Below are positions 26,019 to 36,566 of a DNA stretch of 64,000 nt, one piece after another. This DNA comes from Nitrospira sp. CR1.3 (GTDB lineage: Bacteria; Nitrospirota; Nitrospiria; Nitrospirales; Nitrospiraceae): the NCBI GenBank assembly GCA_014055525.1, contig WIAH01000003.1, forward strand, positions 62,001 to 126,000. Direction: 5' to 3'. Within the stretch, counting starts at the first letter, position 1. Each line of letters opens with the position of its first letter. The notes under the pieces were generated by a model. The model was not told the DNA's origin. It ran no database searches and was given only the letters and a program-made list of their open reading frames with translations. Made by a program: the position numbers and the translations under genes.

Positions 26019-27433
26019 TGAGCGTGGTCGGAGTCGATCCGGTGGATCTCGCAGGTGCACAGGTCACGGTAATGGGATTGGCTCGAAGCGGCGTGGCGGC
26101 TTGCCGTTTGCTGCAGGAAGCTGGCGCCCGCGTCACAGTATCGGATCGGAAGGAGCAAAGTGAGCTTCGGAGCGCATTGGAAACCATTGATCGCGCCGCG
26201 GTGCGAGTTACCGTCGGGGCGGACTATGAAACCTCGCTCAATGCGGCAGATCTGGTCGTCATCAGTCCCGGCGTCCCCTATCGGATGGACTCGCTCGAAC
26301 GCGTCCGTCGCCGCGGCGTCAAAGTCATCAGCGAGTTGGAATTGGCCTCGCGATTTCTTACCGCACCGGTCCTGGCCGTGACCGGAACGAACGGAAAAAG
26401 CACAACGGTGACGCTGATCGGAAAGATGCTGGCGGAGCAGGGCAAACGCGCTTTCGTCGGTGGAAATCTCGGAACGGCCCTGAGTGAGGCGGCGTGGACG
26501 GTGTTGCAGGCGAACAAACGAGGAGAGCCCGATCCCTTCGATTACATGGTTGTAGAAGTCTCAAGTTTTCAACTGGAGACGATCGATCAGTTCCATCCCT
26601 GGGTTGCGGCCGTTCTGAACGTGACGGTCGACCATCAAGATCGATATGACTCGCTGAACGAATACCTCGCGGCGAAAGAACGGATTTTTGAGAATCAAAC
26701 GGCGACGGACTTTGCGCTCTTCAATCTGGACGATGCGAGAGTCGCCGCGCTTCGCCATCGTGTTCGCGCGAAGCGACTGGGGTTCACCAGCGCGCACACG
26801 GTCGGACCCGATCTGGACGGAGGGACATTTGTCGACGGCGAGGCCATTGTGACGACGGTGACCGGCTCGCGTCAGGAAATCTGCCGACGAAGCGAGATCC
26901 GGATGCTCGGCCGTCACAACGTGGAGAATGTGATGGCGGCTGCAACGTACGCAGCGCTCTGGGGCTGTCCGAACGAGATAATCCGACGCGTCGTGACGAC
27001 CTTTCCCGGCTTGGAGCACGCATTGGAACTGGTCCGCGAACGTCGCGGCGTCCGGTTCGTGAACGACTCCAAAGGGACGAATGTTGACGCGACGCTGAAG
27101 GCGCTCGAGGGCATCGATCATCCAATCTGGCTGATCGCCGGGGGGCGTGACAAGGGGGGAGATTTTTCCCGCCTGACCGATGCCGTCCGCCGGCGGGTCA
27201 AGCATGCGATTCTGATCGGAGAGGCCGCGCCGTTGTTGAAACGGATATGGGCCGGAGCGACGGCGATGAGCGAGGCGGGAACGTTGCGCGAGGCCGTCGA
27301 GTTCGCCGCTCGAGAAGCAGTGACCGGCGATGTGGTGTTGCTGTCGCCGGCATGCGCGAGTTTCGACATGTTCAAGGACTATCAGGACCGTGGACGGCAG
27401 TTTAAGGCCGCGGTCCTGGCGCTGTCAGCCTAG
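26018..27433 (+). CDS. murD: UDP-MurNAc-L-alanine:D-glutamate ligase
   Basis: 471 residues from the ATG at 26018, which overlaps the mraY stop (TGATG); a longer open frame begins at 25931 inside mraY and is not needed. [17 protein letters not shown] is the MurD N-terminal loop, [16 protein letters not shown] the ATP loop, and [17 protein letters not shown] near 340 the typical late motif. [12 protein letters not shown] follows. It adds D-Glu to UDP-MurNAc-Ala. About 20 residues longer than common at the N-terminus. Confidence 0.95.
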   Translation: MSVVGVDPVDLAGAQVTVMGLARSGVAACRLLQEAGARVTVSDRKEQSELRSALETIDRAAVRVTVGADYETSLNAADLVVISPGVPYRMDSLERVRRRGVKVISELELASRFLTAPVLAVTGTNGKSTTVTLIGKMLAEQGKRAFVGGNLGTALSEAAWTVLQANKRGEPDPFDYMVVEVSSFQLETIDQFHPWVAAVLNVTVDHQDRYDSLNEYLAAKERIFENQTATDFALFNLDDARVAALRHRVRAKRLGFTSAHTVGPDLDGGTFVDGEAIVTTVTGSRQEICRRSEIRMLGRHNVENVMAAATYAALWGCPNEIIRRVVTTFPGLEHALELVRERRGVRFVNDSKGTNVDATLKALEGIDHPIWLIAGGRDKGGDFSRLTDAVRRRVKHAILIGEAAPLLKRIWAGATAMSEAGTLREAVEFAAREAVTGDVVLLSPACASFDMFKDYQDRGRQFKAAVLALSA

Positions 27434-27465
27434 CGTGAGCAACGGACGAGGAGTGAGTCTGAACA

Positions 27466-28659
27466 ATGGCATCGCGATCCGCAGGCACTTTGTCGTTGCC
27501 ATGGCCGACGGCCGGCCAGCGATCGGGCAAGCAACGAGTGGCCATGGACCACACGATTCTCTTCGTGACGCTCACTCTGGCCTTGGTCGGACTGGTCATG
27601 GTCTTCAGCGCCAGCGCGATCGTGGCGGGGAATCGGTTTCAGGATCCCGAATTCTTTCTCAAGCGCCAGATCGCCTGGCTCGGATTCGGATTCCTGTTGA
27701 TGCATGTCACGTCGCGGATCGATTACACGCTGTGGAAAAGGCTTTCGATTCCCATCCTTGTCTGCATGGTGCTGTTGCTGGTGATGGTGCTGGTTCCTGG
27801 AATCGGCGTGGCGGCGAAGGGCGCGAGACGCTGGCTCAGGGCTGGGCCGATTTCGATTCAGCCAGCCGAGATGGTCAAGCTCGTGGCGGTGATCTATCTG
27901 GCGTCCTATCTGACGAAAAAGGCGGACAAGCTCCCCATGTTTCGCGCGGGGTTGCTTCCTGCGCTGATCGTGATCGGACTGTTAAGCGGGCTGGTCCTGC
28001 TTCAACCGGATCTTGGAACGGTCGTGGTGATGGGATTGGTCACGGTCGGGCTCCTGTTTCTCGGCGGGGCCAAGATTTCCCATCTGGTGAGTCTCGGCCT
28101 CTGCGCCATTCCGGTGGTACTTGTTCTCGTGCTCGGGTCGAGCTACCGGCGCCAGCGACTGATGACGTTCCTCGCCCCGTGGAAAGACGCCTCCGACGCG
28201 GGATTTCAGATTACGCAGTCCTTTCTGGCTTTCGGCAGCGGCGGGCCGTTCGGCGTGGGACTCGGCGAAGGAAAACAGAAGCTGTTCTTCTTGCCGGAGG
28301 CGCACACGGATTTTGTATTGGCGCTCGTGGGCGAAGAGCTGGGGCTGGCCGGTACGGCTGCGGTTATCCTGCTGTTCGCGATGTTCGTCTGGCGCGGATT
28401 TCTGATCTCGGCGCGCGCGCGCGCGCCCTTCGGCAAGTTTCTCGGCTTGGGCATCACGCTGTTGATCGGACTGCAGGGCTTGGTGAATGCGGCAGTCGTG
28501 ACCGGATTGCTGCCCACCAAGGGATTGACGTTGCCGTTTGTGAGTTACGGTGGATCGTCGCTCGTGGTGAATTTCGTCGGTGTCGGCATGCTGCTCAGCA
28601 TATCGAGGGACCGTCATGCAGGCGGAGCTAAAGGCGGACGTGGTGAGTCGGATCACTGA
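27466..28659 (+). CDS. ftsW: Septal peptidoglycan polymerase FtsW (SEDS family)
   Basis: 397 residues, about ten membrane helices. SEDS-family landmarks include FQDPEFFLKRQ, KGARRWLRAGPISIQPAEMVKL near residue 120, LLQPDLGTVVV, QITQSFLAFGSGG and LPTKGLTLPFVSYGGSS near 350. FtsW polymerises glycan strands from lipid II together with FtsI. The ATG at 27466 follows GAGGAG at a rather long spacing; the ATG at 27544, just before the first helix, is an alternative. Its stop overlaps murG (TGATGA). Confidence 0.95.
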   Translation: MASRSAGTLSLPWPTAGQRSGKQRVAMDHTILFVTLTLALVGLVMVFSASAIVAGNRFQDPEFFLKRQIAWLGFGFLLMHVTSRIDYTLWKRLSIPILVCMVLLLVMVLVPGIGVAAKGARRWLRAGPISIQPAEMVKLVAVIYLASYLTKKADKLPMFRAGLLPALIVIGLLSGLVLLQPDLGTVVVMGLVTVGLLFLGGAKISHLVSLGLCAIPVVLVLVLGSSYRRQRLMTFLAPWKDASDAGFQITQSFLAFGSGGPFGVGLGEGKQKLFFLPEAHTDFVLALVGEELGLAGTAAVILLFAMFVWRGFLISARARAPFGKFLGLGITLLIGLQGLVNAAVVTGLLPTKGLTLPFVSYGGSSLVVNFVGVGMLLSISRDRHAGGAKGGRGESDH

Positions 28660-29786
28660 TGACGATCGTCATTGCGGCAGGAGGAACCGGCGGCCATCTC
28701 TACCCGGCAGTGGCGTTGGCGCGGGAGTTCCTTCGGCGCGACCCCGCCGCCAAGGTGCTGTTCGTGGGCACGTCACGCGGTCTGGAATCGAAAGTGCTGG
28801 CCCACGAAGGATTCGAACTGGTCTTGATCGGCGCCAGACCGGTCATGGGGATCGGTCTGTTGGGAATGGTGAAGGGGCTGTGCGCCATGCCGGTCAGTTT
28901 TTGGCAATGTCTCAATATCCTCCGCAGGAGGCCGGTGCGTCTCGTGATCGGAGTCGGAGGCTATACGAGTCCCATGATGGTCGCGGCAGCCGCGCTTACC
29001 GGAGTGGCGCGCGTGATTCTTGAGCCCAATGCCAATCCGGGAATGGCGAACAAGGCGGTCGGGCCGTTGGCGCAGCGAATCTTTCTGGCATTCGAATCCG
29101 CAGCCGGTTCGTTTGATCGAGCCAAGGTTCGCGTGGTCGGGACGCCTGTTCGGAGCGCGTTTGTCGAGGCGGCTCGGCAGGTGAGCCCGGCGAATCGAAC
29201 GACCGAAGCACCGCATGTATTGATTTTCGGCGGGAGCCAAGGGGCGAGGGCGATCAATAGCGCCGTAATCGAAGGGCTTCCTGAGATGCTGAGCAGACAT
29301 TCCCGGATGACGATCACGCATCAGACCGGCGAGCCGGACCACCAACGTGTGGCGGAGGCCTATCGTCGAGCGGGGGTCGCGGCATCGGTCACACCGTTCA
29401 TCTATGACATGCCGTCGGCAATCAAGGCGGCCGACCTTGTGGTCGCGCGATCCGGCGCCATGACGGTGGCGGAACTGACGATGTGCGGGAAGCCGGCGGT
29501 CCTCATTCCGCTGCCGACAGCGATTTATGACCATCAGACGAAGAATGCCGAGGTGATGGAGGCTGCCGGTGCGGCGGTGCTGTTGCCACAGGCGGAACTT
29601 ACAGGGAAAAAGTTGGCGCAGACCGTAACAGGACTTGTCGATGATCCCGAGCGGCTGAGGGTGATGGGGACTGCAAGCGCGACCTTGAGACGAACGGACG
29701 CGGCCGAGGCGATCGTCCGCGAATGCTACGCACTCATAGGAGACGAGCATGATGACGACCAGTCTGTTGGAACGGCGGGACGCTAA
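28659..29786 (+). CDS. murG: UDP-GlcNAc:lipid I GlcNAc transferase
   Basis: 375 residues of a GT28 GT-B enzyme. The N-terminal [16 protein letters not shown] is the glycine-rich lipid-facing loop, VIGVGGYTS and [11 protein letters not shown] follow, and the donor half has [11 protein letters not shown] and [11 protein letters not shown]. It makes lipid II at the inner face of the membrane. Unusually the end of the gene overlaps murC by 38 bp, in another frame; the last dozen residues ([11 protein letters not shown]) look non-conserved. Confidence 0.96.
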   Translation: MTIVIAAGGTGGHLYPAVALAREFLRRDPAAKVLFVGTSRGLESKVLAHEGFELVLIGARPVMGIGLLGMVKGLCAMPVSFWQCLNILRRRPVRLVIGVGGYTSPMMVAAAALTGVARVILEPNANPGMANKAVGPLAQRIFLAFESAAGSFDRAKVRVVGTPVRSAFVEAARQVSPANRTTEAPHVLIFGGSQGARAINSAVIEGLPEMLSRHSRMTITHQTGEPDHQRVAEAYRRAGVAASVTPFIYDMPSAIKAADLVVARSGAMTVAELTMCGKPAVLIPLPTAIYDHQTKNAEVMEAAGAAVLLPQAELTGKKLAQTVTGLVDDPERLRVMGTASATLRRTDAAEAIVRECYALIGDEHDDDQSVGTAGR

Positions 29787-31248
29787 TGGAGTCGGGCAAC
29801 GAACCAGTCAGGGATTCAATCCTTCGCAGCCGGTTAGTGGGCTGAAACGGGCACCGATGTTCAGAAAAACACAACAGATTCACCTCGTGGGTATCGGCGG
29901 ATCGGGCATGAGCGGCATCGCCGAGGTGTTGCTCACGCTCGGCTACAAAGTCACCGGCTCGGACCTGCAGGCCTCCGATACGACGCGTCGGCTGGAGGAG
30001 CTCGGAGGGCGCATCTTTATCGGCCATCAGGAGTCGAACGTAGGCGAGGCGCAGGTTGTCGTCATTTCCTCCGCCGTCTCACCACAGAACCCGGAGGTTC
30101 AGTTTGCGAAAGCGAGGCAGATTCCGGTCATTCCGCGCGCGGAGATGCTGGCAGAATTGATGCGGCTGAAGTTCGGCGTCGCGATCGCAGGAGCTCACGG
30201 GAAGACGACGACGACATCGATGGTGGCCAACGTCCTGGCGCAAGGAGGCTTGGATCCGACAATGGTCATCGGCGGGAAGGTCAATGCGTTGGGAAGCCAT
30301 GCGCGCCTGGGTCGAGGCGATCTGCTCGTGGCGGAAGCGGACGAAAGCGACGGCTCGTTCCTGCGCCTGTCCCCCACGATCGTCGCGGTCACGAATCTGG
30401 ATCGGGAGCATCTCGACCATTACGGCAGCATGGAGCGCATCAACGAGAGTTTTCTTGAGTTCATCAACAAAGTGCCGTTTTACGGCCTGGCGGTTTTGTG
30501 CGCCGACGACGATCGGCTCCGGGCCCTCTTTCCGAAGATCGTGAAACGGTACCACACCTACGGATTGCACGAACGCGATGGACTCACGCCGGACTTCCGA
30601 GCGACCGACATCAGTCTCAAGCAGTGGGGCGCGGAATTTCGCGCCTTTTTCCGAGGGCGCAATCTCGGACCGTTCCGGCTGTCGGTCCCCGGCATCCACA
30701 ATGTGTCCAACGCCCTTGCAGCGATTGCGATCGGGGTCGAGTTGGACGTACCGGCGGATCTGATCCGGAAAGCTCTGGCGGCATTTACGGGCGTCGAACG
30801 GCGATTCCATCTTCGCGGAGAGGCGAACGGGGTCATGGTGGTGGACGACTACGGACATCATCCGACGGAGATCAAGGCAACATTGGCTGCGGCGAGACAG
30901 GGATGGAGCGAGCGGCGACTCGTCGTCCTCTTTCAGCCGCACCGCTACACGAGGACCAGAGACCTGCTCGAGGATTTTGCGCAGGCCTTCACGGATGCGG
31001 ACCAGCTGTTCCTCACGGAAATCTACGCGGCCAGCGAGCAGCCGATCCCCGGCGTTTCCGGCGCCAAGCTGGCCGAAGCGATTCGCGCGGCAGGCCATGC
31101 TTCGGTCACGTTTGTGGAACGGAAGGATCAGTTGGTGGATCAGGTGGTGCCCCATGTAAAGCCGGGCGACCTGATTCTGACGTTGGGAGCCGGAGATATT
31201 TGGAAATCGGGACCGGCGCTACTGGCGAAGCTGGCTCCCGGTACATGA
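29749..31248 (+). CDS. murC: UDP-MurNAc:L-alanine ligase
   Basis: 499 residues. The start at 29749 is supported by AGGAG 6 bp ahead, though it lies inside murG; the conserved domain begins about 36 residues later at [20 protein letters not shown], whose ATG (29857) is the alternative. ATP loop [11 protein letters not shown] near residue 147, [26 protein letters not shown] near 365 and FQPHRYTRT are all MurC signatures. It attaches the first amino acid to UDP-MurNAc. The roughly 36-residue N-terminal extension would be unusual. Confidence 0.95.
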   Translation: MMTTSLLERRDANGVGQRTSQGFNPSQPVSGLKRAPMFRKTQQIHLVGIGGSGMSGIAEVLLTLGYKVTGSDLQASDTTRRLEELGGRIFIGHQESNVGEAQVVVISSAVSPQNPEVQFAKARQIPVIPRAEMLAELMRLKFGVAIAGAHGKTTTTSMVANVLAQGGLDPTMVIGGKVNALGSHARLGRGDLLVAEADESDGSFLRLSPTIVAVTNLDREHLDHYGSMERINESFLEFINKVPFYGLAVLCADDDRLRALFPKIVKRYHTYGLHERDGLTPDFRATDISLKQWGAEFRAFFRGRNLGPFRLSVPGIHNVSNALAAIAIGVELDVPADLIRKALAAFTGVERRFHLRGEANGVMVVDDYGHHPTEIKATLAAARQGWSERRLVVLFQPHRYTRTRDLLEDFAQAFTDADQLFLTEIYAASEQPIPGVSGAKLAEAIRAAGHASVTFVERKDQLVDQVVPHVKPGDLILTLGAGDIWKSGPALLAKLAPGT

Positions 31249-31252
31249 CGCG

Positions 31253-32200
31253 ATGAACGCAACCGTCCGTCGAGCAGAGGCCACTCGTGTCAGGGCGAAA
31301 TTCAAGAAGAAGGACATACAGGCGGCTGTGGCGGGGATCAGAGGGCCGGTGTCCTTCAATAGGTCATTGAGGGCCTATACGTCGTTCAAGATCGGAGGGC
31401 CGGCCGATGCAGTGGCGGAACCGGCGGATGTCGACGATGTCTGCAGACTGGTCAGGCAAGCGAACGCCGGAAAGATTCCGTTCTTCGTCGTGGGAGGAAC
31501 AAATCTGCTGATCCGCGACGGCGGCATCCGCGGGATCGTGGTCAACCTGGCGAAACTGCGAGCGATCATGGAGGAGCCGGGCCACGTGCTGTACGCCGAG
31601 GCAGGAGTGGGGATGCCGACATTGATCAGTTATGCCATCAGGCGGTCCCTCGCCGGACTTGAATGGGCGGCGGGAATTCCCGGAACAGTCGGAGGCTGTG
31701 TGGTGATGAATGCGGGAACGAGACTCGGCGAGATGAAGGATTCGGTGAAGGCCGTGCGCGTCGTCACAATGAACGGCCGGGTCACGGATATCCCAGCCTC
31801 CGCGATCCCCTTCGAATATCGCCGCGCGCGACTGCCGAAGGGCATCGTCGTCGGTGTCTGGCTGCAATTGCGTCAAGGGATACGGACAGAGATTGAACGG
31901 GTGGTCAAAGACTATCTCCATTATAGGAGGGGTACGCAGCCGCTTGCCATGCCCAGCGCTGGCTGTGTCTTCAAGAACCCACCGAAGGATTCCGCCGGCA
32001 GGCTGATCGAGGCAGCGGGGCTGAAAGGATTGCATGTGGGCGATGCAGAGGTGTCGTCCAGACACGGAAATTTCATCGTCAACCGCGGGCATGCGAGTGC
32101 AGCCGACGTCATTGCCTTGATCGGAAAAGTCCGTCGCGCGATCAGGCGGCAGGCCGGTGTGCGGTTGGATCTTGAACTCAAAATCGTCGGTGAGAAGTAA
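31253..32200 (+). CDS. murB: UDP-N-acetylenolpyruvoylglucosamine reductase
   Basis: 315 residues. FAD-binding motifs: SFKIGGPADAVAEPADVDD near residue 43, VVGGTNLLIRDGGIRGIVVNL, and GIPGTVGGCVVMNAGTRLGEM near 140. The C-terminal domain has AGCVFKNPP, with the catalytic Ser replaced in sequence view by SAGCVFKNP (Ser retained just before AG), and SSRHGNFIVNRGHASAADV. This is the type II, shorter MurB layout. It reduces the enolpyruvyl group to lactyl, giving UDP-MurNAc. It lies 4 bp after murC and 3 bp before ddl. Confidence 0.95.
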   Translation: MNATVRRAEATRVRAKFKKKDIQAAVAGIRGPVSFNRSLRAYTSFKIGGPADAVAEPADVDDVCRLVRQANAGKIPFFVVGGTNLLIRDGGIRGIVVNLAKLRAIMEEPGHVLYAEAGVGMPTLISYAIRRSLAGLEWAAGIPGTVGGCVVMNAGTRLGEMKDSVKAVRVVTMNGRVTDIPASAIPFEYRRARLPKGIVVGVWLQLRQGIRTEIERVVKDYLHYRRGTQPLAMPSAGCVFKNPPKDSAGRLIEAAGLKGLHVGDAEVSSRHGNFIVNRGHASAADVIALIGKVRRAIRRQAGVRLDLELKIVGEK

Positions 32201-32203
32201 CAG

Positions 32204-33199
32204 ATGATGAAGGATCGACCGCTGCTGACACGGGCTAGGATCGGCGTACTGATGGGAGGCCAATCTTCGGAGCGCGAGGTGTCGTTGCGCACCGGCGCCG
32301 CCGTGCATCGCGCGCTATGCCGGAGAGGGTACGACGCGGTGGCGATCGACGCCGGTCCGACGTTGAGTCGTGACCTGCAAGGCCAGAAGGTCACATTGGC
32401 CTTCCTTGCCTTGCACGGACCGGGTGGAGAGGACGGAGCAGTGCAGGGCTTCCTTGAAACATTGGGAATTCCCTACACAGGTTCCGGCATCCATGCCAGC
32501 GCCGTGGGGATGCATAAAGTCACGACGAAAACGATCCTCGCCGCCCACCGGATACCGGTTCCAACCGGCATCGTCGTTAAACGGGGACAGAAGACGTCGA
32601 GCGCTCAGGCCTTGCGGGTCGCAAATTTGCGCTGGCCGGTGGTCGTCAAGCCGGCATCCGAGGGATCTACGATCGGCGTGACGATCGTCAAGAAACCCTC
32701 TCAATGGAACGACGCCTTGGCGCTTGCTCATCATTACGATCGGGACGCGATGGTTGAGGCTTATATTCCGGGCCATGAAGTCACGGTCTCTTTGCTCGGT
32801 CGGCGGGAGGATGCGCCGGTGGTGCTGCCTGCCGTCGAGATTGTCGCGCCCGGCGGGTTCTACGATTTTTCCGCGAAGTATGAAAAGGGGAAAACTCGAT
32901 ACCTCTGTCCGGCGCCGCTAGCTGCGTCCGTGACGAAACAGATCCGCGATCTGGCCCTGCGCGCCTATGAAGTGTTGGATTGCGCTGGCGCAGCCCGCGT
33001 GGACTTTCGCATCACGCCTCGGGGACGTCCCTTCGTGCTCGAGATCAACACCGCCCCGGGGATGACCGAGACGAGCCTGCTGCCGATGGCCGCAGCGCAG
33101 GCCGGCATCGACTACGATGAACTGACCGAGCGGATTCTGGAGTCGGCGTTGGCGAGGGCTTCGCGTGTTGGACATGCGAGGGGGAGCTGGGCCAGATGA
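32204..33199 (+). CDS. ddl: D-alanine:D-alanine ligase
   Basis: 331 residues of the ATP-grasp superfamily. MGGQSSEREVSLRTG near the N-terminus is the first D-Ala site, LHGPGGEDGAVQGFLE follows, VVKPASEGSTIGV near 145 is in the ATP lid, and INTAPGMTETSLLPM near 285 carries the metal-binding Asn and the Ddl signature. Slightly longer than common because of a C-terminal tail. It supplies D-Ala-D-Ala to MurF. It ends ATGA-coupled to ftsQ, a common order. Confidence 0.95.
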   Translation: MMKDRPLLTRARIGVLMGGQSSEREVSLRTGAAVHRALCRRGYDAVAIDAGPTLSRDLQGQKVTLAFLALHGPGGEDGAVQGFLETLGIPYTGSGIHASAVGMHKVTTKTILAAHRIPVPTGIVVKRGQKTSSAQALRVANLRWPVVVKPASEGSTIGVTIVKKPSQWNDALALAHHYDRDAMVEAYIPGHEVTVSLLGRREDAPVVLPAVEIVAPGGFYDFSAKYEKGKTRYLCPAPLAASVTKQIRDLALRAYEVLDCAGAARVDFRITPRGRPFVLEINTAPGMTETSLLPMAAAQAGIDYDELTERILESALARASRVGHARGSWAR

Positions 33200-34068
33200 T
33201 CAGACTCTTCAGGCGAACACAAAAGGTCAAGACGCCGGGACACCGGGTGAATCGCTGGAAAGGACTGCGCGCCGGGCAAGCCGACGACAACCGGCAACGG
33301 GCGCGAAAGTCTCGCCTCATGTCGAGTTGTCGCCAGACAGCGCGAATCGCCTGCTGGACGGCGGGAATAGCGATCGTCCTGTGGGGAGGGAGTGTGGGGA
33401 TACGGGAGATCGGGCCGACGATCGAACGAGGTTTGGAGATTCGTGAGGTTCAAGTCGAGGGGGTCCACCATGTGACCAGGCAGGAAGTGCTCGATCGGTT
33501 GTCATTGAAGAAGGGCATGGCGCTGCACCAGGTCAGCCTTTCGTTTCTCGCGGACCGGCTGCGGGCCATTGCCTGGATCAGGGAAGCGACGCTCGAACGA
33601 TTGCCGCTCCATACGCTCAGAGTCTCGGTGGTCGAGAGAAACCCCGCCGCCATTGCGCGGGCCGGCTCTGAGTATTTCCTCACCGATGAAGAAGGAGTTG
33701 TCCTGGCGCGTCTCGGGGTCCAGGACGAACCGGCACTGCCGCTGCTGACGGGAGCCGATATGCAGTCGCTGCTCCGGGGAGAACCGCGCCTGCGACGCAC
33801 GATGCAATCGTCGATCGAGCTGGCGAGGGCCATGGCCCATACGGTCGAGGGGCGAGTGGAGATCGACCTGTCCAATCCTCTGAATCTCGTCGCCTCGGCA
33901 AAAGGGCTGCGTTTTCAGTTCGGCAGCGACGGTCTACTGGATCAGTGGAACCGGTTCCGGATGGTGAAAGCCGTGTTCAAGCCCGGCGCGCTTGAGAACA
34001 GGAAACGCGAAGGCGGCGAAGTGGATTTACGGTACGACAACCGCGTTATCGTTCGGGAAAGGGGGTGA
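33196..34068 (+). CDS. ftsQ: Cell division protein FtsQ/DivIB
   Basis: 290 residues. A very basic cytoplasmic N-terminus of about 50 residues (many Arg and Lys) precedes one membrane helix (ACWTAGIAIVLWGGSVGI). The POTRA domain follows with IREVQVEGVHHVTRQEVLDRL, then the beta domain with LRVSVVERNPAAIAR and the FLTDEEGVVLAR stretch. FtsQ recruits FtsL/FtsB and holds the synthase complex at midcell. Position between ddl and ftsA is classic. The long basic tail is unusual but not unknown. Confidence 0.93.
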   Translation: MIRLFRRTQKVKTPGHRVNRWKGLRAGQADDNRQRARKSRLMSSCRQTARIACWTAGIAIVLWGGSVGIREIGPTIERGLEIREVQVEGVHHVTRQEVLDRLSLKKGMALHQVSLSFLADRLRAIAWIREATLERLPLHTLRVSVVERNPAAIARAGSEYFLTDEEGVVLARLGVQDEPALPLLTGADMQSLLRGEPRLRRTMQSSIELARAMAHTVEGRVEIDLSNPLNLVASAKGLRFQFGSDGLLDQWNRFRMVKAVFKPGALENRKREGGEVDLRYDNRVIVRERG

Positions 34069-34072
34069 GGCT

Positions 34073-35308
34073 GTGGCGAAGCGGGATCAAATTCTCGTGG
34101 GGTTGGACATCGGAACCACGAAGATCTGCGCCATCGTGTCGGAGATTACCGATGACGGCGCGCTGAATATCATCGGCGTAGGGTCGAGCCCGTCCCGCGG
34201 ACTCCGCAAAGGGGTGGTGGTGGATATCGAGAGCACCGTCGAATCGATCAAGAAAGCGGTTGAAGAAGCGGAACTCATGGCGGCGGTCCAAATCAATTCC
34301 GTCTACACGGGCATCGCCGGCAGCCACATCTCGGCGGAAAACTGCAAAGGCGTCGTGGCGCTCAAAAAAGCGGAAGTGACCCGCGACGACGTGCAACGCG
34401 CGATTGAGAGTGCGCGAACGCTCGCAGTTATCCCCCACGAACGACGCATCCTCCACGTGCTGCCGAGGGAATTCATGGTGGACGGGCAGGAGGGGGTCAG
34501 AGAGCCGTTGGGTCTGTCAGGCAATCGCCTGGAAGTGAACGTCCACGTCATCACCGGAGCGGTCACATCGGCGCAGAACATCATCAAGAGCGTCAATCGC
34601 GCCGGCCTCGACGTCGTCGACATCATTCTTCAGCCGCTTGCCTCGAGCGAAGCGGTCCTCAGTCAGGAAGAGAGGGATCTCGGCGTGGCCATGGTGGATC
34701 TCGGCGGCGGCACAACCGACCTCGCGATTTTTCTCGATGGAAGCATCCGGCATTCCGCGGTCCTGCCGATCGGGGGCCAGAACCTCACCAAAGACCTGGC
34801 GATCGGCCTGCTCACGTCACAGACGGAAGCCGAAAAGATCAAGGTGCAGTACGGTCTGGCCCGCACGGATCTTGTGCACGGGCACGAGCGAGTGGAGGTG
34901 CCTTCCGTGGGTGATCGCCCTGCGCGGACATTTTCACGCCGCGACATCGCGGAAATTCTCGAACCACGCGTCGAAGAAATGTTTGAGCTGGTCCGCCGGG
35001 AGATCGCGCGGGCTGGATACGAAGGGATGCTGGGCGCCGGTGTCGTGATCACGGGAGGGACCTCGCTGTTGGAAGGGATGCCCGATGCTGCCGAGCATGT
35101 TCTCAATCTTCCGGCCCGACGAGGGGCCCCGGCCGGGATCGGCGGCCTTCGGGACATCGTCAGCAATCCCATGCATGCGACGGGTGTGGGGCTGCTGCTG
35201 CACGCACGCCGTCACACGGAGGATATGGCCGCTGCCGGTCTGCGAAGCGGGAGGCCGTTGGGTCGGGTGTTGGATCGAATGAAATCGTGGATGTTTGAGT
35301 TCTTTTAA
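34073..35308 (+). CDS. ftsA: Cell division protein FtsA
   Basis: 411 residues from the GTG at 34073, preceded by GGGGGTGAGG; a longer frame from 33992 runs inside ftsQ. Actin-fold motifs: VGLDIGTTKICAIV at the start (phosphate 1), MVDLGGGTTDLAIF near 205 (phosphate 2) and GVVITGGTSLLEG near 325 (adenosine). The 1C domain lies at about 85-165. The last residues MKSWMFEFF form the short amphipathic membrane-binding helix. FtsA tethers FtsZ to the membrane. It is 4 bp after ftsQ and 54 bp before ftsZ, with a hairpin between. Confidence 0.96.
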   Translation: MAKRDQILVGLDIGTTKICAIVSEITDDGALNIIGVGSSPSRGLRKGVVVDIESTVESIKKAVEEAELMAAVQINSVYTGIAGSHISAENCKGVVALKKAEVTRDDVQRAIESARTLAVIPHERRILHVLPREFMVDGQEGVREPLGLSGNRLEVNVHVITGAVTSAQNIIKSVNRAGLDVVDIILQPLASSEAVLSQEERDLGVAMVDLGGGTTDLAIFLDGSIRHSAVLPIGGQNLTKDLAIGLLTSQTEAEKIKVQYGLARTDLVHGHERVEVPSVGDRPARTFSRRDIAEILEPRVEEMFELVRREIARAGYEGMLGAGVVITGGTSLLEGMPDAAEHVLNLPARRGAPAGIGGLRDIVSNPMHATGVGLLLHARRHTEDMAAAGLRSGRPLGRVLDRMKSWMFEFF

Positions 35309-35311
35309 CCG

Positions 35312-35340
35312 CCGCGTGCAGTCTGCCGGCTGCCACGCGG
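35312..35340 (+). other. Hairpin between ftsA and ftsZ
   Basis: CCGCGTGCAG (35312-35321) pairs with CTG-C-CACGCGG (35330-35340), one C bulged, around the loop TCTGCCGG. No run of T follows, so it is not an intrinsic terminator. It could protect or process the ftsZ mRNA or lower read-through. Confidence 0.55.
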
Positions 35341-35362
35341 CTATCCCAAGGGAGGTGCCCTG

Positions 35363-36544
35363 ATGTTCTCATTCCAAGAAGATATCCTCTCCCCCGTCCG
35401 GATCAAAGTGATCGGAGTCGGGGGCGCTGGATGCAACGCGGTCAATACAATGATTGCATCGGGGTTGGCCCGCGTCGATTTTATCGCCGCGAACACCGAC
35501 CTGCAGGCGCTGGACCGTTCACGAGCCGCCTACAAGGTCCAGTTGGGGCCCGAACGGACCAGGGGACTCGGCGCGGGAGCAAAGCCGGAAATCGGGAAAG
35601 AGTCCGCGCTGGAAAGCAAAGACCAGGTTCGCGAATGCCTGGAGGGCGCAGACATGGTGTTCGTGACCGCCGGAATGGGCGGAGGAACCGGCACCGGCGC
35701 CGCACCGATTGTCGCCAGTATCGCCAGAGAGTTGGGCATCCTCACCGTCGGCGTGGTGACAAAGCCGTTCCAGTACGAAGGCCATCGCCGGATGCACCAT
35801 GCCGATGAAGGGATCAGAGATCTGCGTCGTCACGTGGATACGCTGCTCGTGATTCCGAATCAACGCCTCCTCGGGATCGTCGACAAGGCGACCCCGTTGC
35901 TCGAAGCCTTCAAGGTGGCCGATGACGTGCTGCGCCAGGCGATTCAAGGGATCGCCGACGTGATCACCACTACCGGCCACGTGAATGTCGACTTTGCTGA
36001 TGTGCGCACGATCATGTCGCACACAGGCCGCGCGGTCATGGGAATGGGCGTCTCGCGCGGGACCAATCGGGCGATCGAAGCGGCGCAGAAGGCTATCTGC
36101 AGTCCGTTGCTGGAAGAGGGGAGCGTCGAAGGCGCTCGGGGTGTGTTGCTGAACATCACTGGCGGCCCCAATATGTCGCTGCATGAAATCGAAGAAGCCG
36201 CGTCGATCATTCAGCAGACGGCCGATCCTGAGGCCAACATCATCGTCGGTCAAGTCATCAATCCGGATTTGGGCGATGATCTGGTCGTCACCGTGATCGC
36301 GACCGGGTTCGAACGAGATGAACAGGCGGCGCCGGTTCCAGTGGCTGCGGTCAGAGCTTCGCGAACGGCGCAGCAATCGCTGAACGGGGTCGGAGCGGCG
36401 GTGGCGGAGCGGCATCACAAAGATATCGACCGGCCGACATTCCTGCGTCGTATGGGCGAACCGGGCCAATCCTTGGATCGGGTAGCTCTTGGGACCGACG
36501 ACGAGTGGGATGTGCCAACGTTTCTCAGGAAGCAGGCGGACTAG
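35363..36544 (+). CDS. ftsZ: Cell division GTPase FtsZ
   Basis: 393 residues. Tubulin-type GTP site: [13 protein letters not shown] near residue 14, the signature [12 protein letters not shown] near 106, and [11 protein letters not shown] with the T7-type catalytic Asp later. The C-terminal polymerisation domain ends near 320, then a spacer, then the conserved tail [13 protein letters not shown] that binds FtsA. GGGAGGTG precedes the ATG. FtsZ builds the division ring. Last gene of the dcw block; pgeF follows after 22 bp and may be co-transcribed. Confidence 0.98.
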   Translation: MFSFQEDILSPVRIKVIGVGGAGCNAVNTMIASGLARVDFIAANTDLQALDRSRAAYKVQLGPERTRGLGAGAKPEIGKESALESKDQVRECLEGADMVFVTAGMGGGTGTGAAPIVASIARELGILTVGVVTKPFQYEGHRRMHHADEGIRDLRRHVDTLLVIPNQRLLGIVDKATPLLEAFKVADDVLRQAIQGIADVITTTGHVNVDFADVRTIMSHTGRAVMGMGVSRGTNRAIEAAQKAICSPLLEEGSVEGARGVLLNITGGPNMSLHEIEEAASIIQQTADPEANIIVGQVINPDLGDDLVVTVIATGFERDEQAAPVPVAAVRASRTAQQSLNGVGAAVAERHHKDIDRPTFLRRMGEPGQSLDRVALGTDDEWDVPTFLRKQAD

Positions 36545-36566
36545 CAGAGAGGACGGTCAGTCGTCG

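Noticed and set aside
27330..28631. A 433-residue plus-strand frame overlapping ftsW
   Set aside because: The protein is Arg/Gly-rich and soluble-looking, while the other frame gives a complete SEDS polymerase.
30079..31155. A 358-residue open frame on the minus strand
   Set aside because: Antiparallel to murC; no domain, no ribosome-binding site, composition typical of a shadow frame.
35312..35340. Intrinsic terminator between ftsA and ftsZ
   Set aside because: The stem is good, but no run of T follows and the next gene belongs to the same conserved block.
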